Positions 1-6,055 of a DNA stretch of 6,272 nucleotides are shown here, in pieces. Under the pieces are notes generated by a model. It saw only the letters and a program-made list of their open reading frames with translations. It was not told the DNA's origin and ran no database searches. Numbering within the stretch: position 1 is the stretch's first letter; each line of letters opens with the position of its first letter. The DNA lies in the NCBI GenBank assembly GCA_025774865.1, contig JALGZO010000535.1, positions 1-6,272 on the forward strand. The letters run 5' to 3'. The DNA comes from a bacterium. GTDB taxonomy: Bacteria > ARS69. Made by a program: the position numbers and the translations under genes.

Positions 1-923
1 TGCAGATCGCGAACTTTCCGCCGTTCGTCCCGGATGGAAGCGGCGGCGCGGTCTTCAGCTGGTACGACACGTCCGGGCAGCTGCAGTGTTCCGCGCAGCG
101 CATCCTGACCGGCGGTACGGAGGCGTTTCCGCACAACGGAACCACGGTTTCGACGAACGCCACGCGCCTTCGGGTCTCCCCCGCCGCCTCCTTCGATCCG
201 GCCGCCCAGGAAACCTACGTCTTCTGGGAAGAGCTGAACTCGACCCAATCCCAGTCCGGTCTGTACGGCCAGAAGCTCGATGCGGGCGGCACGCGCCAAT
301 GGGGGAATGACGGGAAGGTGATCGTTTCCGTCGGCTCCGACGACATCACGATGGCGCGGACGTTCGTCGCGTCGACCGGGGTGTTCGCCTTCTGGTCCCA
401 GGCGCCGAGCTTCGGCCAGGACGAGATCCGTGCCGCGAGATTGTCGCCGGCCGGCGTGATCGACCTCGCGCCTTATGACGTCGCTTCGACGCCGAGCGAC
501 AAGTCGCGACTCGCACTCGGCGAGAGCACGCTCGACTTCGCGATCCTCGCGTGGACCGACGACCGCGTGGATGCCGGCGACGTGCTCGCCCAGAACGTGA
601 ACGCCGACGGGACGCTGGGCGGCCCGACGACGGCCGCGCCCATCGCGGCGAGCCTTGCTCCCCTGGCTCTGGCGGCCCATCCGAACCCGAGCCGCGGCGC
701 GGTCCGAATCGAGTTCTCGAAGGTGCCTCCGACCGCGGCCCATCTGGACGTCTACGATCTTGGCGGCCGCCGGGTGCGGGCCCTGGGTCGGGCGACCGGA
801 CCCACCTCGACCTGGAATGGACTCGACGAATTCGGACGGACCGTGCCGCCTGGCGTCTACTTCATCCGCCTGGAAGTCGGCGAAGAACGCGCCGCCACGA
901 AAGTCGTGCGAATCGCGAGATGA
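1..923 (+). CDS. Secreted repeat protein with C-terminal FlgD-Ig-like/T9SS-type sorting domain (5' end missing)
   Basis: The frame is open from position 3 to the TGA at 921-923, giving 306 residues with the N-terminus outside the window. Residues 15-207 hold about four loosely repeated units. Each has a hydrophobic strand ending in W (FSWYD at 18, VFWEE at 73, FAFWS at 128, ILAWTDDR at 182), followed 10-15 residues later by a YxQ/AQ-type strand and a D/N-A-x-G turn (YGQKLDAGG at 88, LAQNVNADG at 195). This is the 'AWxDxR...DIYAQRxxAxG' repeat often seen in secreted beta-propeller-like proteins. Residues about 222-306 form a C-terminal FlgD-Ig-like or T9SS type A sorting-type domain: HPNPSRG, LDVYDLGGRRVRAL, TWNGLDEFGR, PPGVYFIRLEVGE and a basic tail. 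The protein is probably exported and cell-surface or extracellular; its function is unknown. It converges on the peptidase gene with a 46-bp gap. The C-terminal domain call is firm. Whether it drives type IX secretion or is only a structural Ig-like fold cannot be told here. Confidence 0.85.
   Translation, partial: QIANFPPFVPDGSGGAVFSWYDTSGQLQCSAQRILTGGTEAFPHNGTTVSTNATRLRVSPAASFDPAAQETYVFWEELNSTQSQSGLYGQKLDAGGTRQWGNDGKVIVSVGSDDITMARTFVASTGVFAFWSQAPSFGQDEIRAARLSPAGVIDLAPYDVASTPSDKSRLALGESTLDFAILAWTDDRVDAGDVLAQNVNADGTLGGPTTAAPIAASLAPLALAAHPNPSRGAVRIEFSKVPPTAAHLDVYDLGGRRVRALGRATGPTSTWNGLDEFGRTVPPGVYFIRLEVGEERAATKVVRIAR
669..920 (+). other. FlgD-Ig-like / T9SS type A sorting-type C-terminal domain of the left-edge protein
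   Basis: Encoded residues run from ALAAHPNPSRG to the C-terminal VVRIAR. The order of motifs (PNPSRG, IEFSK, LDVYDLGGRRVR, WNGLDEFGR, PPGVYFIRLEV, KVVRI) is the canonical seven-strand Ig-like layout of this family. It matches, motif for motif, the end of the protein encoded at 3342-5810. Confidence 0.8.
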
Positions 924-931
924 TGCCGAGC

Positions 932-949
932 GCGGGCAGCAGTGCCTGC
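932..949. terminator. Hairpin in the convergent gap, possible shared terminator without T-tract
   Basis: GCGGGCA (932-938) pairs with TGCCTGC (943-949) around the loop GCAG, a 7-bp stem with one G-U wobble. It lies between the facing stop codons at 921-923 (plus) and 970-972 (minus). There is no run of T on either side, so intrinsic termination is uncertain. A 12-bp perfect palindrome lies beside it at 951-962. Confidence 0.35.
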
Positions 950-969
950 ATGGCGGCCGCCACGTCTGC

Positions 970-2853
970 CTATGCCTCTGCCAGCAGCGCCTCCAGCTCC
1001 CTCACGAGCTCGGCCAGAAGATCGCAGGTGGCCTGAATCGGCTCGGGCTTCGAGAGATCCACGCCCGCTTGCTTCAGCAGATCGATCGGGTAGTCGCTCG
1101 ATCCGTTCGAGAGGAACTCGATGTACGCGTCCAGGGCCCCCGGCTCGCCGTCCAGGATCTTGCGGGCGATGGCCGTGGCCGCCGCGTAGCTCGTGGCGTA
1201 CTTGTAAACGTAGAAGTTCCGGTAGAAGTGCGGGATGCGGCACCAACCCGGAGTGGAGCGCTCCGTGTAGTGGACCACGCCGCCGGAGTACTTGTCGAGG
1301 AGACCCGAGTAGATCTCATTGAGGCTGTCCACGGTGAGGGCGTCGCCCCGCTCGGCCCGCTCGTGAGCTTCCTTCTCGAACTCCGAGAACATCACCTGCG
1401 TGTACACCGTGCCCTGGATCTTGCTGATGTAGTGGTTCAGGAGGAAGATCCGCTTCTCCCGATCCATCGGCTGCTTCAACAGATGGTCCATCAGGATGGC
1501 CTCGTTCGTGGTGGAGGCCACCTCGGCCACGAAGATGGAGTAATCCGCGTATGCCATGGGCTGATTGGCCACCGAGTAGTACGTGTGCATCGAGTGGCCC
1601 ATCTCGTGCGCCAGTGTGAACATGCTGTTGATATTGTCCTCGTAGTTCATCAGCATGTACGGGTGCGAGACGGCGGCCGTCCCCCAGGAGTAAGCGCCAT
1701 CGCGCTTGCCGGCGTTCTCGTACACGTCCACCCAGCGAGAGCGGAACCCCTCCGTCATGTCCTTCACGTACTCCGGACCGAGCGGCTCGAGACCGGCGGT
1801 GATCGTCTCCACGGCCTGCTCGTAGGGGATGTCCTCGTCGAGCTGCGGAACGAGGGAGACGTAGGAATCCCAGTGGCGGAGCGTGTCCACTTCCATGATC
1901 CGATGGCGGATCCCGTTGTAGCGGGCGATGGGCTCGAGGTTCTCGCTGATCGTGGCAATCAGGTTCTCGATGACTTCCACTTCCACGTTGTCGGCGTCCA
2001 GCGCGCGCTGAACACACGTCTCGTATCCTCGCGCGCGCGTGTAGAAGATGTCCCGCTTCACCGCGCCGGCGTAGGCTTCTGCGGCGGCGTGAACGTACCG
2101 GTCGTAACCGTCGTAGTAGACGTGCCACGCGTCTTTCCGAACGCGGCGGTCGGGATTCCGCATGTACGTGCCGTAGCGTGCCTGCGTCATCTCCACCTCT
2201 TCGCCGTTCTCGTTCTCGAACGTCCCGAAGGTGAGATCCGCGTTCATCATCTGGCTGTAGATGCTGCTCGGAGTGGAGGAAATATCCCCGGCGAGCGAGA
2301 TGATGCGCTCCTCGCTCTCGGAGAGGACGTGCTCCTGCTGGCGCCAGAGATCGTCGAAGTGGTGCTGGTAGACCTTCAGTTCCTCGTTCGAATCCAAGTA
2401 TCCCTGGAGTGTCTCCTGCGGAATCGCGAGGAGCGCGGGCTCCACCCACGCGAGCTCCGACGCGACCTTGACGCCCAGGCTCTGGAGCTGCTGCTTGTAG
2501 CCTTGGTACTTGGAGATGCGCGTGTCCTCGTCTCCCCTCAGGAACGCGTACGTGGCGAGCTTGTCGCCGAGGATCTCGGCCTCCTCCATCGTTTGTTGGA
2601 GCTTCAGGATCTTCTCGGCGGAGTCGAGATCTCCCAGCTCCTCCCGGAGCCCCGCGAGCTCCTCGGCCGTCTTCTGGGCGACCTCGAAGTCGGCTTCCCA
2701 GGCCTCGTCGCCCGCGTACACGTCGGACAGATCCCACTTGTACTGCTCGTCGATCTCGGAGCGCTCCCGCGCCGCCATCTGGGCGAGAAGGAGCGACGGG
2801 GTGAGGACGAGCAAGCAGATCGCCGCCATCCCGACCAGAAGTTTCCTGCGCAT
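970..2853 (-). CDS. pepF: Oligoendopeptidase F, M3 family zinc metallopeptidase, predicted exported
   Basis: The product is 627 residues, close to the usual ~600 for PepF plus a signal peptide. PepF enzymes cleave short to medium oligopeptides. The N-terminal WDLSDVY motif (residues 40-46) is typical of the oligopeptidase F N-terminal domain. The M3 catalytic domain has HEMGH at 416-420 (zinc ligands H416 and H420, catalytic E417) and the third ligand E444 in AEVASTTNE. The substrate-pocket segment HFYRNFYVYKYATSY (542 onward) carries the conserved His and Tyr residues, so the enzyme looks active. Residues 1-25 (MRRKLL, hydrophobic core, SLLLAQ) form a signal peptide, so the protein is probably periplasmic or extracellular, whereas classic PepF is cytosolic. 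I chose ATG at 2853 because GGGAG at 2862-2866 sits 8 nt upstream; ATG at 2859 would leave only 2 nt. The gene is convergent with the left-edge gene and divergent from the LVIVD gene, so it is probably transcribed alone. Family assignment is very secure; export is inferred. Confidence 0.96.
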   Translation of the reverse strand: MRRKLLVGMAAICLLVLTPSLLLAQMAARERSEIDEQYKWDLSDVYAGDEAWEADFEVAQKTAEELAGLREELGDLDSAEKILKLQQTMEEAEILGDKLATYAFLRGDEDTRISKYQGYKQQLQSLGVKVASELAWVEPALLAIPQETLQGYLDSNEELKVYQHHFDDLWRQQEHVLSESEERIISLAGDISSTPSSIYSQMMNADLTFGTFENENGEEVEMTQARYGTYMRNPDRRVRKDAWHVYYDGYDRYVHAAAEAYAGAVKRDIFYTRARGYETCVQRALDADNVEVEVIENLIATISENLEPIARYNGIRHRIMEVDTLRHWDSYVSLVPQLDEDIPYEQAVETITAGLEPLGPEYVKDMTEGFRSRWVDVYENAGKRDGAYSWGTAAVSHPYMLMNYEDNINSMFTLAHEMGHSMHTYYSVANQPMAYADYSIFVAEVASTTNEAILMDHLLKQPMDREKRIFLLNHYISKIQGTVYTQVMFSEFEKEAHERAERGDALTVDSLNEIYSGLLDKYSGGVVHYTERSTPGWCRIPHFYRNFYVYKYATSYAAATAIARKILDGEPGALDAYIEFLSNGSSDYPIDLLKQAGVDLSKPEPIQATCDLLAELVRELEALLAEA

Positions 2854-2861
2854 CACCATGA

Positions 2862-2866
2862 CTCCC
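2862..2866 (-). promoter_or_regulatory. Ribosome binding site of pepF, decides the start
   Basis: GGGAG on the minus strand has 8 nt to ATG 2853 but only 2 nt to ATG 2859. This favours the shorter form, which begins MRRKLL and opens directly into the signal peptide. Confidence 0.65.
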
Positions 2867-2880
2867 GGTTTGCTAGTGAA

Positions 2881-2893
2881 TCCCCGAAGGGGA
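2881..2893 (-). other. Small hairpin in the pepF leader
   Basis: The minus-strand sequence TCCCC-TTC-GGGGA can form a 5-bp stem with a triloop, or a 3-bp C(UUCG)G tetraloop. It ends 14 nt before the pepF ribosome binding site. It could affect mRNA stability or initiation. No riboswitch-like fold is recognisable around it. Confidence 0.3.
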
Positions 2894-2966
2894 GGATCCC
2901 GGCCGGCGACCCGTCCCGAGGACTTGGCGGTCACACTCCGACCGTGATTTCCTGACTCGTTGGTCA

Positions 2967-2972
2967 ATAATA
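2967..2972 (-). promoter_or_regulatory. Possible -10 element for pepF
   Basis: TATTAT on the minus strand lies in the only AT-rich patch (2964-2972) of an otherwise very GC-rich leader, about 115 nt before the pepF start. The hexamer 17 bp upstream reads CTGGGC, which is not a good -35, so this is only a candidate. Confidence 0.2.
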
Positions 2973-2980
2973 GGGGAAGT

Positions 2981-3026
2981 CGCCGCTCCGCCCAGGGTGC
3001 GGGGGTCGGGCAAGGGCCGAGCGGCG
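2981..3026. repeat. Long imperfect inverted repeat / hairpin
   Basis: CGCCGCTC (2981-2988) pairs with GAGCGGCG (3019-3026). After one C-C mismatch, GCCC (2990-2993) pairs with GGGC (3014-3017). That makes 12 pairs around a 20-nt loop. Read leftward on the minus strand it follows the orphan LVIVD fragment and is followed by ACTTCCCCTATTATT, which is only mildly T-rich. It may be the terminator of the lost minus-strand gene or a regulatory structure. Confidence 0.45.
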
Positions 3027-3060
3027 CCGCGGAGGGGCGAACGCGCCCGTCGGGCCGGCC

Positions 3061-3124
3061 TCAGCGGGTCCCACACCTGGAGCCCGCTGCCCCGGGCCGC
3101 CACGTAGGCGTAGTTTCCCGACAC
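3061..3124 (-). pseudogene. Orphan fragment of an LVIVD-repeat (beta-propeller blade) coding sequence
   Basis: On the minus strand, from 3124 down, this reads VSGNYAYVAARGSGLQVWDP. That matches 14 of 20 residues of repeat 9 (VSGDYAYVADNQSGLQVLDI) of the protein encoded at 3342-5810. Homology stops on both sides: an in-frame stop lies at 3158-3160, and after WDP the frame becomes an arginine/proline-rich shadow sequence. By my count the aligned DNA is about 60% identical (36 of 60), with most differences at synonymous positions. This looks like a decayed remnant of a separate family member rather than a fresh copy. One blade cannot fold alone, so I call it a gene relic. Confidence 0.6.
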
Positions 3125-3329
3125 CCGCGCTGCGGACCGTTCCCGAACTGACGAATATCAGCTTTCCCCATGACGCAGATCATTGTGCCACCGCGCAGCA
3201 GCAGGGCCAGATGATTGCAGGTCGATCTCGGTTCCCCACGCCGCGGCGCCCACGATGAGCCGCCAGCCGCAACAAGAGTGACGGCCCTCCCCGGGTGCTT
3301 CACTTCCGCTCGGCGCACTGCCCCGCGCC

Positions 3330-3335
3330 AGGAGG
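3330..3335 (+). promoter_or_regulatory. Ribosome binding site of the LVIVD-repeat gene
   Basis: A perfect AGGAGG with a 6-nt spacer to ATG 3342. It is the strongest Shine-Dalgarno sequence in the window and fixes the start, because the product then begins directly with a signal peptide. Confidence 0.85.
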
Positions 3336-3341
3336 TCCGTC

Positions 3342-5810
3342 ATGAAAGCCACCACACGGACGTTCACTTGCATGGTCGCCGCACTCGGCATGGGCTCGCT
3401 CGTCTGCCCCCGAGCCGCATTTGGGCAATGCATCGACTATGGAGAGTACTTGCACTGGGTTGGAGGCCTCGAAACGCCAGGATGGGCCCAGGGCGTCGCG
3501 CTGTCGGACGGATACGCATACGTGCCAGACGGAGCGTCGGGGCTTCATGTCGTGGACGTCTCGGAACCGGACTCTCCCCGGATCGTGGGCAGTGTCGACA
3601 CTCCGGGAGGGGCCCAGGGCGTGGCGTTGTTCGGGGGCCACGCGTACGTCGCGGATGGGCTCTCGGGGCTTCAAGTCGTGGACACTTCCCAACCGGATCT
3701 GCCCGTGATCGTGGGAAGCCTCGAGACGCCAGGCCGGGCCCGCGGAGTGGCAGTTTCGGAGAACCATGCCTACGTCGCCGCCAACCGATCGGGACTTCTG
3801 GTCGTGGACGTCTCGAATCCCGGCTCGCCGGCGATCGTGGGAGCTCTCGAGCTGGAGCTGGGGGCGGTCGACGTGACGGTGCGGGGAAGCCTCGCCTACG
3901 TCGTGACCGGTGAGGGGCTGTCGCTCGTGGATGTCTCCGCCCCGGCTAACCCGATGATCGTGGAAAGTGTCGAAACTCCCGGCGGGGCCGGCGGAGTGGC
4001 GATCTCCGACCGTTACGCCTATGTAGCCGACGGCGTCGGGCTTCAGATCGTCGACGTTCTCGTTCCCGGCTCCTCCTCCATCGTCGGGAGCATCGACACA
4101 CCGGGCTCGGCCCTCGGTGTCAGTGTGTCGGAGAACCACGTGTTCATCGCCGACCACACGTGGGGACTCCAAGTGCTGGATGTCTCCGATCCCACTTCCC
4201 CCCGGATCCTGGCAGGCCTCGACACGCCGGGCGATGCCCAGGCGGTGGCAGTTTTCGGAAACTACGCCGGGGTCGCCGACCGGAAGGGGCTCCAGATTGT
4301 GGACATCTCGGTCGTGGAGGTTCCTTCGCCCGTCACGATCCTGGGCAGCGTCGACACGCCGGGTTCGGCGGAGGACGTGGCCGTGTCGAGAGGCCACGCC
4401 TACGTTGCCGACCGCGGCACGGGGATTGTCGTGGTCAACGTGGTCGATCCCGCACTCCCTGCCATCGTGGGGAACGTCGATACGCCGGGTGAGGCGCGCG
4501 GTGTGGCCGTTTCAGGAGACTATGCCTATGTCGCGGACAACCAATCGGGACTCCAGGTTCTCGACATCTCCTGTCCGGTCTTCCCCACGCTTCTGGGATC
4601 CGTCGACACGCCGGGGGTCGCCCGTGATGTAGCGGTAACCCGCAGCCACGCCTATGTCGCGGACGCGAGCTGGCTTCAGGTGGTGAACGTCTCCGACCCG
4701 GCCTACCCCTCCATCGAGGGAAGCGTGCGCACGCCTGGCATCGCCTGGCGTGTAGCGGCATCGGACGGCTACGCGTACGTGGCGGACTGGTCCTCGGGGG
4801 TCCAAGTGGTCGACGTCACCGATCCCGCATCTCCCAGGATCGCGGCCCACGTCGACACCCCTGGGCTGGCCTGGGGTGTGGCGGTCTCGGGGACCGTTCT
4901 CTACATCGCGGATGATCCCTCGGGACTCCACGTGGTGGACGTTTCCGACCGGACATCTCCCCGTGTCGTCGGACGCTTCGACACGGGCTCGGCCCAGAGC
5001 GTGACCGTACGTGGACGATTCGCCTACGTCGCTACACTGTCGGGGATTGACGTGATCGACGTCTCAAACCCGGCGTCGCCTGCGATCGCCGGAAGGATCC
5101 TCACCCCGGGCTCAGCCTGCGCTTCGGCCGTATTTGGCGAGTGCGCTTACGTCGCGGACGCCACCATGGGGTTGCAAGTGGCCCCCGTGCATTGTGGGGC
5201 TGTCACCGCTTCAGACCGGCTGTCCCAGTTGGCTTCGCTCGTCGGCTCTCTGTGTCTCAACCCGGGTCTCGAACAGGCTCTCGTCACCAAGCTCGATGCA
5301 GCCGCGTCCGCCCTGGCTGGAGAGAACCCATCGGCCGCGTGTCGGCACTTGCGCGCCTTCGCTCATCACGTCGAGGCACAGCGGGGTCACCACATCGATG
5401 ACGAAGACGCCGACATCCTGGTCGCGTCCGCCGAGACCATCATTGCGATGCTCGACACCGGTGGCGGACCGTTCATCGTACAGAACAAGGTACCCAAGCG
5501 CCCGCTGATTCCCGACGGCACGCTCGGGAAGTCGCACCTGTCGGCCATCCGGCCCAATCCGTTTCGACGCTCGACCACTATCGCCTACCAGCTCACCAAC
5601 GCATCCGCTGTCGAATTGAGCGTCTACGACGTGGCGGGACGGTTGATTCGCACCGTCCAGGCCACGACGCAACCGGCGGGCGCGTACGCCGTCGTTTGGG
5701 ATGGTCGAGATGTTGCCGGGCGACACGTCGCTGCGGGGACGTACTTCGTCCGGCTGACCGCGGGAGACGTTACGCCGACGAGGAAGGTGGTGTTTCTGGG
5801 CGGGCAATAG
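3342..5810 (+). CDS. Secreted 14x LVIVD-repeat beta-propeller protein with FIMAH-like domain and C-terminal sorting domain
   Basis: The product is 822 residues. Residues 1-28 are a signal peptide (MKATTRTF, hydrophobic core, cleavage likely after AFG). Residues 39-618 hold 14 tandem LVIVD repeats of 40-44 residues with consensus IVGSVDTPGxAxGVAVSGxYAYVADxxSGLQVVDVSDPxSPR. The family forms beta-propeller blades, so 14 repeats fit two seven-bladed propellers. Residues about 624-704 are helical and match the FIMAH-type pattern (LxxLV, ALVTKLDAAASAL, AACRHLRAFAHHVEAQRG, ASAETIIAML). A short linker follows, then a FlgD-Ig-like/T9SS type A sorting-type domain at about 734-822 (IRPNPFRRST, ELSVYDVAGRLIRTV, VWDGRDVAGR, AAGTYFVRLTAG, RKVVFL). 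It is probably surface-bound or secreted; propellers of this kind usually bind proteins or carbohydrates, but the ligand is unknown. The start is set by AGGAGG at 3330. The gene is monocistronic, divergent from pepF and convergent with the right-edge gene. Confidence 0.93.
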   Translation: MKATTRTFTCMVAALGMGSLVCPRAAFGQCIDYGEYLHWVGGLETPGWAQGVALSDGYAYVPDGASGLHVVDVSEPDSPRIVGSVDTPGGAQGVALFGGHAYVADGLSGLQVVDTSQPDLPVIVGSLETPGRARGVAVSENHAYVAANRSGLLVVDVSNPGSPAIVGALELELGAVDVTVRGSLAYVVTGEGLSLVDVSAPANPMIVESVETPGGAGGVAISDRYAYVADGVGLQIVDVLVPGSSSIVGSIDTPGSALGVSVSENHVFIADHTWGLQVLDVSDPTSPRILAGLDTPGDAQAVAVFGNYAGVADRKGLQIVDISVVEVPSPVTILGSVDTPGSAEDVAVSRGHAYVADRGTGIVVVNVVDPALPAIVGNVDTPGEARGVAVSGDYAYVADNQSGLQVLDISCPVFPTLLGSVDTPGVARDVAVTRSHAYVADASWLQVVNVSDPAYPSIEGSVRTPGIAWRVAASDGYAYVADWSSGVQVVDVTDPASPRIAAHVDTPGLAWGVAVSGTVLYIADDPSGLHVVDVSDRTSPRVVGRFDTGSAQSVTVRGRFAYVATLSGIDVIDVSNPASPAIAGRILTPGSACASAVFGECAYVADATMGLQVAPVHCGAVTASDRLSQLASLVGSLCLNPGLEQALVTKLDAAASALAGENPSAACRHLRAFAHHVEAQRGHHIDDEDADILVASAETIIAMLDTGGGPFIVQNKVPKRPLIPDGTLGKSHLSAIRPNPFRRSTTIAYQLTNASAVELSVYDVAGRLIRTVQATTQPAGAYAVVWDGRDVAGRHVAAGTYFVRLTAGDVTPTRKVVFLGGQ
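3456..5195 (+). repeat. Array of 14 LVIVD protein repeats (about 126 bp each)
   Basis: Repeats begin at protein residues 39, 81, 123, 165, 206, 247, 289, 333, 375, 417, 458, 500, 542 and 582, so spacings are 42, 42, 42, 41, 41, 42, 44, 42, 42, 41, 42, 42 and 40. Core words are DTPG, AYVAD, GLQVVDVS and DPxSP. Repeat 4 lacks the TPG turn (LELELGAVDV), repeat 13 has lost a residue there (DTGSAQS), and repeat 14 lacks the final DVSDP strand. The DNA of the units differs mainly at third positions, so this is an old, selected protein repeat rather than a recent tandem expansion. Confidence 0.9.
5211..5453 (+). other. FIMAH-like helical domain within the LVIVD protein
   Basis: Residues about 624-704 have heptad-like leucines, a KLDAAASAL segment, an AACRHLRAFAHHVEAQRG core and an ASAETIIAML end. 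This is the layout of the small helical domain named FIMAH that is found near the C-terminus of many secreted bacterial proteins. Its exact role is not established. Confidence 0.6.
5541..5807 (+). other. FlgD-Ig-like / T9SS type A sorting-type C-terminal domain of the LVIVD protein
   Basis: Residues about 734-822: PNPFRRSTTIAY, VELSVYDVAGRLIRTV, VVWDGRDVAGR, AAGTYFVRLTAGD and RKVVFL. Motif order and spacing are the same as in the left-edge protein (669-920), so both proteins probably share a fate at the envelope. Confidence 0.8.
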
Positions 5811-5818
5811 CCTGCCCA
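5797..5818 (+). terminator. Hairpin spanning the stop codon of the LVIVD gene
   Basis: TGGGCGGGC (5797-5805) pairs with GCCTGCCCA (5810-5818) around the loop AATA, a 9-bp stem with one G-U pair. The TAG stop (5808-5810) lies in the loop and its closing base. No T-tract follows, so this may protect the mRNA end or cause weak termination rather than act as a standard intrinsic terminator. Confidence 0.4.
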
Positions 5819-5916
5819 GGCTCGCCGCCCGGCCGGTTCCAGGGGCACGAGCAGCGGGCAATTGTGAAGCGGGCTGGCGTCCCCAAGGGGATGCGTCGCC
5901 TATCCGGGTTGGTGCT

Positions 5917-5997
5917 GATCAGCCCCGTGGCCAGAGTAACCTCGGCTTCACGCAGCTTGGAGATGATCTGCTCCGGCGAGTAGCGCTTCCGCGCCAT
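5917..5997 (-). pseudogene. Truncated IS3-family transposase orfA
   Basis: From ATG 5997 the minus strand reads MARKRYSPEQ then IISKLREAEVTLATGL, the conserved start of IS3-family OrfA proteins (usually about 90-100 residues with an N-terminal helix-turn-helix). Homology ends after about 27 codons. The frame continues into unrelated sequence and then antisense to the end of the LVIVD gene, with no orfB. A purine-rich GGGAGGGGGAG at 6002-6012 just upstream fits the ribosome binding site of the original element. This is a dead remnant: the DNA-binding part alone, without the DDE catalytic domain. Confidence 0.75.
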
Positions 5998-6012
5998 GTG
6001 GCTCCCCCTCCC

Positions 6013-6055
6013 AGATCCGAGAACGTCGGTCCTAGACCAACTCGGATCTCGGATC
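6013..6055. repeat. Inverted and tandem CTCGGAT repeats upstream of the IS3 remnant
   Basis: AGATCCGAG (6013-6021) is the inverted complement of CTCGGATCT (6041-6049), with 19 nt between. CTCGGAT also occurs twice in tandem (6041-6047 and 6048-6054), which allows an alternative 9-bp pairing of 6014-6022 with 6047-6055. It lies in the leader of the orfA remnant. Its role is unknown. Confidence 0.5.

Larger units (their letters stand above)
2860..3341. other. Divergent intergenic region between pepF and the LVIVD-repeat gene
   Basis: About 480 bp with no intact gene. It contains the pepF leader, an AT-rich patch near 2964-2972, a large GC-rich inverted repeat (2981-3026), an orphan LVIVD-repeat coding fragment on the minus strand (3061-3124) and the ribosome binding site of the LVIVD gene. 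The stretch 3125-3325 has no coding signal I recognise in any frame and no clear promoter. Its origin is unknown. Confidence 0.7.

Noticed and set aside
951-962. A perfect 12-bp palindrome (TGGCGGCCGCCA) as an operator
   Set aside because: It lies between two convergent stop codons, far from any start. GC-rich palindromes of this size are common at this base composition.
655-2955. A 766-codon open frame on the plus strand opposite the peptidase gene
   Set aside because: It is antisense to a clearly real M3 peptidase with intact motifs. Its product is rich in R, L, V and H with no recognisable domain, and long antisense frames are expected in GC-rich genes.
970-2967. A longer start for pepF at the TTG at 2967
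   Set aside because: It would add 38 polar residues before the signal peptide. It is a rare start codon and lacks the well-spaced GGGAG found before ATG 2853.
3420-3431. A lipobox in the LVIVD protein (FGQC before residue 30)
   Set aside because: The residue before Cys is Gln. A lipobox needs Gly, Ala or Ser there, so type I cleavage is more likely.
3300-4397. A 365-codon minus-strand frame with repeated words
   Set aside because: Its repeats are the mirror of the LVIVD repeats on the plus strand. It has no signal peptide or family resemblance of its own.
3456-5195. A CRISPR array or recent tandem DNA duplication suggested by regular ~126-bp periodicity
   Set aside because: The repeat is at protein level with third-codon-position divergence and an uninterrupted reading frame. 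There are no identical direct repeats with unique spacers.
5211-5861. A 216-codon minus-strand frame over the end of the LVIVD gene
   Set aside because: It is antisense to the FIMAH-like and sorting domains and has low-complexity R/G/A-rich composition.
5876-5900. A hairpin around TCCCCAAGGGGA with outer GGCG/CGCC
   Set aside because: The loop is only AA, the outer arms are offset by unpaired bases and there is no T-tract, so it is probably chance in GC-rich DNA.
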